A stretch of 5,234 nucleotides of DNA from Gammaproteobacteria bacterium (GTDB lineage Bacteria > Pseudomonadota > Gammaproteobacteria > Xanthomonadales > Rhodanobacteraceae), in assembly GCA_005877675.1 (NCBI GenBank), contig VBNZ01000058.1, forward strand, positions 1 through 5,234, in the 5' to 3' direction. The stretch's first letter is position 1; each line of letters begins with the position of its first letter. The position numbers and the translations under genes are program-made. Shown piece by piece: positions 1-5,234 of this stretch. The notes under the pieces were generated by a model. It saw only the letters and a list, made by a program, of their open reading frames with translations. It had not been told where the DNA came from and did not search any database.

Positions 1-1097
1 AGAGCTTCGACAACGGCAGCTTCGGCGCCGGCATCTCGCACACGCTCGATCAAGCGATCGGCGTCAATCTCGAGGGTGCGCTGACGCCCGCCTGGTCGCA
101 CCGGCTATCGCTCGGCACAGCGCGCGAGGACATCGATACGCCAGCGTTCGCGTCGGCCTATCGCTCTACGCGTGAGCAGCTTGGCTGGACTAACGACTTC
201 ACGCTGTCGGATGCCCAGCATCTCATCGCCGGCCTCGACTTCAATCACGACCGCGGCCAGTCGATCGACTCGTCCGGCTTCGGCGCCCCCTATGCCGCTT
301 CGCGCAACAACAGCGGCGTGTTCGGCGGCTGGCGCGCGACCCAAGGCGCCGTCGATGGCGAAGTGTCGGCGCGCTACGACCACAACTCGAGTTTCGGCAA
401 CGCGCTCTCAGGCTCGGGCGCGTTCGGCTATCGCATCAGCGATGCGCTGCGCTTCATTGCAAGCTACGGCACGGCCTTTCGCGCACCGACGCTGAACGAG
501 CTGCATTCGCCGGGCTACGGGGGCTACTTCGCCGGCAATCCCGGCCTCGACGCCGAGCGTTCGCGCACGGCCGAACTCGGCCTCGACTGGACTGTCGACG
601 CGGCCAACCGCCTCGGCGCGCGCGCGTTCTCGACGCGCGTACACGATCTGATCGATTTCTCCGGCGGCAGCAAGTTCCAGGCAATCAATATCGCGCATGC
701 CGCGATCGACGGCGTCGAGTTGACGCATGTCTGGCAGGCCGCGGCGTGGACCTGGACGAATGCGCTGACCGCGCAGAATCCGCGCAACGACGACACCGGT
801 GCGCAGCTGCTGCGTCGGCCGAAGCAGAAATTTTCGAGTCTGCTCGAAACCGCGCTGAGCGAAGCCGTCAGCGTTGGCGCCGAGCTGGCGTGGAGTGGCA
901 AACGCTATGACATCGGCGGCAAGACACTCGACTCCTATACCCTGGTCAACCTGCGTGCGAGCTATGCCATCAATTCGAGCTGGCATCTGGGGTTGCGGGT
1001 CGAGAACGTGTTCGATAAGGATTACGCGCTCGTGCAAGGCTACAATACGCCGGGGCGCTCAGCTTATGTAACGGTCAGTTTCGAACCGCACTTCTAG
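1..1097 (+). CDS. btuB: TonB-dependent outer-membrane receptor, BtuB-like (vitamin B12 type), C-terminal part
   Basis: This is the 3' part of a gene cut by the left edge; the frame begins at position 3, gives 364 codons and ends at TAG 1095-1097. The product is the beta-barrel end of a TonB-dependent receptor, an outer-membrane channel that imports a scarce ligand using TonB/ExbBD energy. Visible hallmarks are alternating amphipathic strands throughout, the receptor signature YGTAFRAPTLNEL (from 465) followed by GNPGLDAERSRTAELGL (the NPxLxPE..xxELG element), a late strand ending in RVENVFDKDYAL, the BtuB-like tail GYNTPGRSAY, and a terminal phenylalanine as expected for BAM-dependent insertion. 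The plug domain and TonB box lie outside the window, and so would any cobalamin riboswitch upstream. The GYNTPGR tail favours a cobalamin receptor, but other BtuB-like receptors cannot be excluded. The receptor class is very sure; the ligand, and hence the symbol, only moderately. Confidence 0.88.
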   Translation, partial: SFDNGSFGAGISHTLDQAIGVNLEGALTPAWSHRLSLGTAREDIDTPAFASAYRSTREQLGWTNDFTLSDAQHLIAGLDFNHDRGQSIDSSGFGAPYAASRNNSGVFGGWRATQGAVDGEVSARYDHNSSFGNALSGSGAFGYRISDALRFIASYGTAFRAPTLNELHSPGYGGYFAGNPGLDAERSRTAELGLDWTVDAANRLGARAFSTRVHDLIDFSGGSKFQAINIAHAAIDGVELTHVWQAAAWTWTNALTAQNPRNDDTGAQLLRRPKQKFSSLLETALSEAVSVGAELAWSGKRYDIGGKTLDSYTLVNLRASYAINSSWHLGLRVENVFDKDYALVQGYNTPGRSAYVTVSFEPHF

Positions 1098-1113
1098 GCA
1101 TTGATTGATGCCG

Positions 1114-1138
1114 AACCGCGCCCTGCTCGCGCGCGGTT
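1114..1138 (+). terminator. Hairpin just downstream of the receptor gene
   Basis: A perfect 8-bp GC-rich stem (AACCGCGC 1114-1121 with GCGCGGTT 1131-1138) closes a 9-nt loop, 16 bases after the receptor stop. No T-tract follows, so it is not a classical intrinsic terminator. It could be a 3'-end stabilising stem or act together with the larger hairpin 20 bases downstream. Confidence 0.4.
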
Positions 1139-1158
1139 AGATGCGCTTCGCAGCAACG

Positions 1159-1212
1159 CCATGCGCGTCACCCGACCTGCTTTCGGGTGGACGCGCATGG
1201 TCGTCTCCTTCT
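1159..1212 (+). terminator. Long hairpin, probable terminator or 3'-end structure of the receptor transcript
   Basis: The arms 1159-1175 and 1183-1200 form 17 base pairs with a single bulged G (1189) around a 7-nt loop (1176-1182). The outer ten pairs are CCATGCGCGT with ACGCGCATGG and the inner part is ACCCGA with TCGGGT. A pyrimidine-rich, only partly T-rich stretch (TCGTCTCCTTCT, 1201-1212) follows. The position after the receptor gene and before the next promoter candidate fits a transcription terminator. The weak U-tract leaves open a role as mRNA-end stabiliser. Confidence 0.6.
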
Positions 1213-1217
1213 ATGAT

Positions 1218-1246
1218 TTGCGACGACTGTCACAGATGGCTTGAAT
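1218..1246 (+). promoter_or_regulatory. Candidate sigma70-type promoter for the DUF1631-PilZ unit
   Basis: TTGCGA (1218-1223) and TTGAAT (1241-1246) are separated by 17 nt. Each matches the -35 and -10 consensus at four of six positions. The element sits right after the long hairpin and about 100 bases before the DUF1631 start, where a promoter is expected. In a GC-rich genome such matches are suggestive rather than decisive. Confidence 0.33.
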
Positions 1247-1346
1247 TCCGAGGACTTCGGACGGCGTGACGGGCCGCTGGTTCCGCGAGGATCGCGTCCG
1301 AGCGCATACGGGAGTTGGCAGAGCGACGCGGGTGTGAGAACGCATC
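1247..1346 (+). other. Putative structured 5' leader of the DUF1631 gene
   Basis: No gene is seen here. The stretch can form a small hairpin (TCCGA 1247-1251 with TCGGA 1257-1261). Alternatively it can form a longer-range 7-bp pairing (TCGGACG 1257-1263 with CGTCCGA 1295-1301); the two share bases and are mutually exclusive. The ribosome-binding site near the start is weak: only GAGAA at 1336-1340, six bases before ATG. I recognise no known riboswitch family. Confidence 0.25.
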
Positions 1347-3695
1347 ATGAACCAGCGATTTGAAGAAGCAGGCAAGGCGGGCACCACCCCGCCCTATCCG
1401 CTTCGTCTCGCCTCGCGCACGGACCTGCCGCCTCGCGCACGCGCGTTGCTCGATGCGACTTTCGCCATCACGCGTCGCTACACCAATGACACGCTGGCGC
1501 GCGCACTCGAGGAATTTCAACGCGAGCTGCTCAAACTGTCCGAAAACGCGCGCGATACCACGCTGCAGCAGAACTATTTTCAGAGCACGCGCGCGCTGTT
1601 CAGCCTGCACAGCCATCTTGCGCCGCGTTATGTCGAAGATCTCGAAGACAGCTTTGCCAGCTACGATCGGCGCGCGCACGCCAACGCCGGCACGATACCG
1701 TCGCGCGAAGCGCTGTCGTTGATCGAGGCGAACGAGCTGGAGGAATCGCTCGCGGTGCAGGAATTCATCGCGCGCAACGAGGTGCACTACAGCCAGGCGC
1801 TGTACGAACTCGGCCATCGTTTCGCCGTGCTAGTCGCGCTGCCCATGCTGGAGCCGCGGACGATACCGGCCGGTCCCGCGCCGATCGGGCGCGCACTGCG
1901 CCACGCGGCAACCGTGCTGACCATTCCGACCGAACATCGCGTGCTGTTCTTCCATACCTTCGGCCGGCATGCCTCGAAGGATCTCGCAGCGTTATATGAC
2001 GCGCTGAACACTTGTTTTATCGAACACCGCATCCTCGCCAACTTGCGCGCGCCCGCGGTGCGCATCCGGCGTCAGCGCGCCACCCCGGCGCCGGGCGAAG
2101 CTCCACCACACGCCGCCGCAGCCCCAGCACAAGCCAAGGCGTCCGTGCCACCGCCCGCTGCGCGCGGACGCCACAGTGGTGTGTCTCTGGCCGAGGCGCG
2201 CGATCTTGACCTCTTCGGGACCCTGCGCGAGCTGCTTGCGGGCAGCCGCAGCGGGCGCGAGGCCGTCGCAGCGGCTACGGCTGCAGCGGCGCCGGAGAGT
2301 TATGTGCCAAGCGAGGCAGACGTGCAGGGCGTGCTCGGCGCGTTGCAAGCGAAGCCAAGCTCGACGTATCAGCCCGGCGGCCGCGAACTGCGCTCAGTGA
2401 CCCAGCTCAAACAGGAATTGCTGCAGCAGCTGCGCGAAATTTCCCCGGCTGGCCAAACACCGCGCCTGTCACCCGAAGATTCCGATACGATCGACCTCGT
2501 CGGCATGCTGTTCGACAACATGTCGTCAAGCCTGCCACGCAGTAGCGGCACGGGCGCGCTGCTTACGCGCCTGCAAGTGCCGCTGATGCGCGTCGCGCTG
2601 CGCGACAAGAGCTTCTTCACGCGCAACGGGCATCCGGCGCGACTGCTGCTCAATGCCTTGGCCGAAACCAGCGAGCGCTGGATGGACGGCAGCGATCCCT
2701 CTGCGGATCAGGATCTGCACGACAAATTGCAGGTAATGCTCGACCGCCTCGGCGCGGAGTTCGATGGCGACCTGGCGCAAATCGACGACGCGCTCGGCGA
2801 TCTTTCCGACTTGTCGCAAACGCTTACGCGCAAGGCGGAAGTCACCGAACGGCGTCAGGTCGATGCCGCGATCGGGCGCGAAAAACTTGCACTCGCACGC
2901 GAGGCCGCGGCACAAGCCGTCTCGGCGCGCCTGGCGCAGAAGATGCCGGGGCAGTTCGTGCGCACCCTGCTCGAACAGGCCTGGTCGGATGTGCTGGCGC
3001 TCACGCTGCTGCGTGAGGGCGAGGCCAGCGAGGCGTACAAGAAGCGCATCGAGATCGCCGAGAAGCTGATCGACGCCAATCCAGGTACGCGCGGCGCAGA
3101 GCCTGCGCCGCCGCTACCCGAAGAACTGCGCGAGGAGGTCGAAAGCGGCCTGTCGCAGATCGGCTACCACCCCGCAGACGTGCAGGCGCTGGCCAAGCAC
3201 CTTTTCATCCCGGAAGCCGCCGCGAACGACGACGAAATTCCGTCGCGCACGGAACTGGCGAGCAAGCTGCAGCGTAAGGTACGCCTCGGCGAGGATGCGC
3301 AGCGTGACGAGCGTCCGCTCGAAGCGGCGACCCAGCGCCGCGCGGAGATGAATCTCAACGCCGAGGAGCAAACCAAGCTCGCGGAGATTTCAGAGCTGCC
3401 ATTCGGCACCTGGATCGATTTCATCACCAATCAGCAGGGCGACCATGTGCGCAAGAAGATCGCCTGGTTTTCCAAACTGACCGGGCGCTGTGTATTCGTC
3501 AACCAGCGCGGCGCACGCATGGGCGACACCACGCTCGAGGAACTCGCGCGCGACATCGTGCGCGGTCAGGCCAAGGTGTTCAAGCCCGAGTCCGAAAGCT
3601 TCGTCGATCGCGCGTGGGGCGCGATTCTGTCCTCGTTCAAACAGCTGGGCTCGATCGCTGCGATGTTCGCGCCGCCTCCTGCGGAGCCGCTCTGA
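1347..3695 (+). CDS. DUF1631 family protein
   Basis: This 782-residue protein of unknown biochemical function matches what I know of DUF1631 (PF07793) proteins in length, layout and C-terminal sequence. ATG 1347 is well supported because an in-frame TGA lies only 12 bases upstream (1335-1337) and the next in-frame Met is far inside. A mostly helical N-terminal part (about 1-240) is followed by a Pro/Ala-rich, probably disordered linker (about 245-275) and an Ala-rich stretch (about 304-320). A long charged helical region comes next (about 330-660, with coiled-coil-like character around 505-530). The tail is a compact conserved module (about 685-745) with GTWIDF, KKIAWFSKLTGRCVFVNQRG and EELARDIVRG. 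No signal peptide or membrane segment is evident, so it is probably cytoplasmic. Its stop overlaps the start of a PilZ gene, which points to a role in c-di-GMP-linked regulation; that role is inference. Codons 520-565 are duplicated exactly at 4053-4191. Confidence 0.88.
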   Translation: MNQRFEEAGKAGTTPPYPLRLASRTDLPPRARALLDATFAITRRYTNDTLARALEEFQRELLKLSENARDTTLQQNYFQSTRALFSLHSHLAPRYVEDLEDSFASYDRRAHANAGTIPSREALSLIEANELEESLAVQEFIARNEVHYSQALYELGHRFAVLVALPMLEPRTIPAGPAPIGRALRHAATVLTIPTEHRVLFFHTFGRHASKDLAALYDALNTCFIEHRILANLRAPAVRIRRQRATPAPGEAPPHAAAAPAQAKASVPPPAARGRHSGVSLAEARDLDLFGTLRELLAGSRSGREAVAAATAAAAPESYVPSEADVQGVLGALQAKPSSTYQPGGRELRSVTQLKQELLQQLREISPAGQTPRLSPEDSDTIDLVGMLFDNMSSSLPRSSGTGALLTRLQVPLMRVALRDKSFFTRNGHPARLLLNALAETSERWMDGSDPSADQDLHDKLQVMLDRLGAEFDGDLAQIDDALGDLSDLSQTLTRKAEVTERRQVDAAIGREKLALAREAAAQAVSARLAQKMPGQFVRTLLEQAWSDVLALTLLREGEASEAYKKRIEIAEKLIDANPGTRGAEPAPPLPEELREEVESGLSQIGYHPADVQALAKHLFIPEAAANDDEIPSRTELASKLQRKVRLGEDAQRDERPLEAATQRRAEMNLNAEEQTKLAEISELPFGTWIDFITNQQGDHVRKKIAWFSKLTGRCVFVNQRGARMGDTTLEELARDIVRGQAKVFKPESESFVDRAWGAILSSFKQLGSIAAMFAPPPAEPL
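2904..3042 (+). repeat. Source copy of a 139-bp exact direct repeat (inside the DUF1631 gene)
   Basis: This segment encodes residues 520-565 of the DUF1631 protein and is identical, base for base, to 4053-4191 (offset 1149). It begins on a codon boundary at the palindrome GCCGCGGC and ends two bases into codon AAG. Because it is embedded in an intact reading frame with protein-like sequence on both sides, this copy is taken as the original. It contains a 7-bp stem with a TGCT loop (CTCACGC 3000-3006, GCGTGAG 3011-3017). Confidence 0.95.
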
Positions 3696-3697
3696 TG
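3683..3697 (+). promoter_or_regulatory. Shine-Dalgarno and TGATG stop-start overlap coupling DUF1631 to PilZ
   Basis: GGAG at 3683-3686 lies eight bases before ATG 3695-3697. That ATG shares its A with the TGA stop (3693-3695) of the DUF1631 gene. The arrangement indicates translational coupling and decides the PilZ start against an upstream in-frame GTG at 3614. Confidence 0.8.
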
Positions 3698-4036
3698 GAA
3701 GATACCCGCACCGCCAAACGCATGCCGCCCGCGCGCATCATCGATGTGGTCGATTCGATCTCCGGGCGCAGCCTGGGGCACATCGGCAATCTGTCGGCCG
3801 ACGGCATGCTCTTGATCAGCCCACGCGCCCTGCCGGCCAATACGCTGTACCAGGTCAGCTTCAAATTGCCGGCGAAAACCGGTTTTTCCACGCGTGCGAT
3901 CGAGATCGGCGTGCACGAGCAATGGGGTGAAGCCGCCAGCGCGCCGGGCCAGTTCTGGACCGGCTTCCGCATCATCGACATCAGTCCGGAAGATCAGGAA
4001 CGTCTGAACGAGTGGGTCAGCATAACTCGTACCTGA
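3695..4036 (+). CDS. Single-domain PilZ protein (predicted c-di-GMP receptor)
   Basis: This 113-residue protein consists of essentially one PilZ domain. Both c-di-GMP-binding motifs are present and properly spaced: RTAKR (RxxxR, residues 5-9) and NLSADG ((D/N)xSxxG, residues 32-37). Beta-strand-rich sequence follows (LYQVSFKLPA, IEIGVHEQWG), then the typical closing strand and helix WTGFRIIDISPEDQERLNEW (about 88-107). It should therefore bind the second messenger in the cytoplasm and relay it to a partner. No output domain is fused, so the natural candidate partner is the DUF1631 protein, whose gene overlaps this one by one base. That partnership is inferred from gene order. The ATG at 3695 with a good Shine-Dalgarno is preferred over GTG 3614, which would add 27 non-PilZ residues read from within the DUF1631 gene. 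The stop is TGA at 4034-4036. The physiological output (motility, pili, biofilm, secretion) cannot be read from the sequence. Confidence 0.92.
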   Translation: MEDTRTAKRMPPARIIDVVDSISGRSLGHIGNLSADGMLLISPRALPANTLYQVSFKLPAKTGFSTRAIEIGVHEQWGEAASAPGQFWTGFRIIDISPEDQERLNEWVSITRT

Positions 4037-4262
4037 ACCTCTGCGACGCATAGCCGCGGCACAAGCCGTCTCGGCGCGCCTGGCGCAGAAGATGCCGGGG
4101 CAGTTCGTGCGCACCCTGCTCGAACAGGCCTGGTCGGATGTGCTGGCGCTCACGCTGCTGCGTGAGGGCGAGGCCAGCGAGGCGTACAAGACGCGCGATC
4201 ACGGAGTGGTTGGGGAGCGGGATGCGCAAACCCACTTACCCATATTCCGAGGTCTTACGCTC
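4037..4262 (+). other. Intergenic region between PilZ and peptidase genes
   Basis: Apart from the 139-bp duplicated fragment, this stretch has 16 bases of unrelated sequence on the left (4037-4052) and 71 bases on the right (4192-4262). The right part carries a Shine-Dalgarno candidate GAGG at 4249-4252, ten bases before the peptidase ATG. No convincing terminator with a T-tract and no convincing -35/-10 pair is visible. The frame of the peptidase is open upstream to TAA 4023-4025, so no stop separates the duplicated fragment from the peptidase. Confidence 0.6.
4053..4191 (+). repeat. Second copy of the 139-bp exact direct repeat: duplicated DUF1631 gene fragment in the intergenic region
   Basis: The segment is 100% identical to 2904-3042 and starts 17 bases after the PilZ stop. 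Identity ends abruptly on both sides: base 4052 (A versus G) on the left, and 4192 (C versus A) on the right followed by only a four-base chance match. Out of its original context it is a gene fragment (46 codons) without its own start signal or conserved function. It lacks terminal inverted repeats, a transposase and target-site duplications, so it does not look like an insertion sequence. It keeps codon phase with the peptidase downstream. The lack of any wobble-position difference implies a very recent event, gene conversion, or an assembly error. Confidence 0.95.
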
Positions 4263-5234
4263 ATGCAAACGCTTCTTGCAGTTCGCAACAAACTTGCGCT
4301 CGCCATCGCCGGCTGCATCCTCAGCGGTGCCGCCCTCGCCGATGCGCATCTCGCGTCGGATCTGCAGGCCACGCTCGCGACTGCCGCGCCGACGGATCAA
4401 CTCGAAGTCGTCGTCACGTTCAATCAATCGACGGCACCGAGCGACGCCCAGGTCGCCGCGCTGCGCGCGCTGGGCATCAGTCACGCCATAACGATGCAGC
4501 GCCTGCCGATCGCCGGCGCTGTGGCGACACCCGCGCAGATTCAGGCGCTGGCGGGCCGCAGCGATGTGCTCTCGATCTTTCCGAACAAGCAGCTGAAGTT
4601 CTACAACCAGGAATCGCGCGAGATTACTGGCGTTGCGCGCGCACAGGCGAACCCAGGTGATTTCGGTCGGCCGATTCCGTACAAGGGCTTCGGCGTCGGC
4701 GTGATGATCAACGATTCGGGCATCGATGCGACGCATCTTGATCTGACCTATGGCGATCACGTAGTGCAGAACGCATATGGCGCGACCAATCTGCGCAGCG
4801 TAGTCGGCAGCCCGCTGGATATCCTGCCAGCGACGTACATCGAAGGCGTTCCGAATTCCGACACTTCCTCCGGCCATGGCACGCATTGCGCCGGCATCGT
4901 CGGCGGCACCGGCGCGCGTTCGAACGGCCTCTACGCCGGCGTGGCGCCCGGCGCGAAACTGGTCGGCTACGGCTCGGGCGCAGTGCTGTTCGTGCTCGAC
5001 TCGATCGGCGGTTTCGATTACGCGCTGGTCAACCAGTTCCGTTTCGCCGCACCGATCCGCGTGATCTCGAACTCGTGGGGCAGTTCGGGCAAGTTCGATT
5101 CGACCGATCCGGTCAATATCGCGAGCTACGAGGCCTACAAGGCTGGCATGTTTGTCGCGTTCGCCGCCGGCAACGATGGACCCGGCGAAGACACGCACAA
5201 CCCGTATGCGCAGGCGCCGTGGGTGACCTCGGTC
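4263..5234 (+). CDS. Secreted S8 family (subtilisin-like) serine peptidase, N-terminal part
   Basis: The gene is cut by the right edge; 324 codons are visible without a stop. ATG 4263 is chosen because it has GAGG ten bases upstream and opens a clear signal peptide (residues 1-26: RNK n-region, LALAIAGCILSGAALA hydrophobic part, likely cleavage after ALA). Residues about 46-115 resemble an I9 inhibitor-type propeptide, closing with DVLSIFPNKQ. The S8 domain then shows the catalytic Asp in NDSGID (D151) and the catalytic His in SGHGTHCAG (H205), with an adjacent Cys as in proteinase K-like enzymes. VISNSWGSSG (268-276) is a substrate-binding strand, and AAGND contains the oxyanion Asn (N304). 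The catalytic Ser motif (GTSM) must lie beyond the window. About 54 residues separate Asp and His, more than in subtilisin, indicating an insertion. The role is probably extracellular protein degradation. An in-frame ATG at 4092 exists but would bury the signal peptide. Residues 15-18 (IAGC) also resemble a lipobox. Confidence 0.92.
   Translation, partial: MQTLLAVRNKLALAIAGCILSGAALADAHLASDLQATLATAAPTDQLEVVVTFNQSTAPSDAQVAALRALGISHAITMQRLPIAGAVATPAQIQALAGRSDVLSIFPNKQLKFYNQESREITGVARAQANPGDFGRPIPYKGFGVGVMINDSGIDATHLDLTYGDHVVQNAYGATNLRSVVGSPLDILPATYIEGVPNSDTSSGHGTHCAGIVGGTGARSNGLYAGVAPGAKLVGYGSGAVLFVLDSIGGFDYALVNQFRFAAPIRVISNSWGSSGKFDSTDPVNIASYEAYKAGMFVAFAAGNDGPGEDTHNPYAQAPWVTSV

Noticed and set aside
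408..1037. Minus-strand open frame (209 codons) opposite the receptor
   Set aside because: It is antisense to an unmistakable TonB-dependent receptor barrel, and its composition is typical of a high-GC shadow frame.
1409..1441. 12-bp direct repeat GCCTCGCGCACG (1410-1421 and 1430-1441) at the start of the DUF1631 gene
   Set aside because: It is short and within coding sequence, explained by similar codons in a GC-rich gene. There is no array and no spacer regularity, so it is not CRISPR-like.
3614..3694. Upstream GTG start for the PilZ gene, adding 27 residues
   Set aside because: It lies deep inside the DUF1631 gene. The added residues are not PilZ-like, and ATG 3695 has a good Shine-Dalgarno and a TGATG overlap.
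3566..4189. Minus-strand open frame (207 codons) sharing its first 40 or so residues with another minus-strand frame at 2855-3079
   Set aside because: The shared residues only reflect the 139-bp DNA repeat read in antisense. The rest is antisense to the PilZ and DUF1631 genes, with no domain signature.
4053..4191. Insertion sequence, MITE or attachment site as an explanation of the 139-bp repeat
   Set aside because: There are no terminal inverted repeats, no target-site duplication, no integrase or transposase and no tRNA nearby. The source copy is ordinary coding sequence.
4210..4246. Promoter for the peptidase (TTGGGG 4210-4215 and CATATT 4241-4246)
   Set aside because: The spacing is 25 nt, too long for sigma70, and both boxes match poorly. 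No better pair was found in 4192-4262.
4236..5198. Long minus-strand open frame (320 codons) opposite the peptidase
   Set aside because: It is the antisense shadow of a GC-rich gene. Its Arg/Ala-rich translation has no recognisable domain, while the + strand shows clear S8 motifs.

Overview
The window is GC-rich, with strong G/C preference at third codon positions. It comes from a Gram-negative proteobacterium: it holds a TonB-dependent outer-membrane receptor and a DUF1631 gene coupled to a PilZ gene. A gammaproteobacterium of the Xanthomonadales/Lysobacterales type fits best, but that placement is an inference from gene content and style, not something the sequence proves. All genes lie on the + strand.

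Layout. (1) Positions 1-1097 hold the C-terminal 364 codons of a BtuB-like TonB-dependent receptor, cut by the left edge. (2) Positions 1098-1346 are intergenic. They contain two consecutive hairpins just after the receptor stop, then a plausible sigma70-type promoter and a short leader that can fold. (3) Positions 1347-3695 encode a 782-residue DUF1631 protein of unknown biochemical function. (4) Its stop overlaps by one base (TGATG) the start of a 113-residue single-domain PilZ protein (3695-4036) that keeps both c-di-GMP-binding motifs. The two genes are almost certainly one translationally coupled unit. (5) Positions 4037-4262 are intergenic and unusual: 139 of the 226 bases (4053-4191) are an exact copy of an internal piece of the DUF1631 gene (2904-3042). 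(6) From 4263 to the right edge runs the N-terminal 324 codons of a secreted S8 (subtilisin-like) serine peptidase with signal peptide, I9-type propeptide, catalytic Asp and His and the oxyanion Asn. The catalytic Ser lies beyond the window.

How the genes work together. The DUF1631 and PilZ genes look like a c-di-GMP-responsive pair whose output is unknown. The receptor and the peptidase are envelope or secreted proteins with no evident functional link to that pair, and the hairpins separate the receptor from it. The most unusual structure is the perfect 139-bp gene-internal duplication between the PilZ gene and the peptidase. It sits in the same codon phase as both the source gene and the peptidase, so an open frame runs through it into the peptidase and can mislead start-site calling. 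It may be a recent duplication, a regulatory sequence-identity element, or an assembly artefact; the sequence alone cannot decide.
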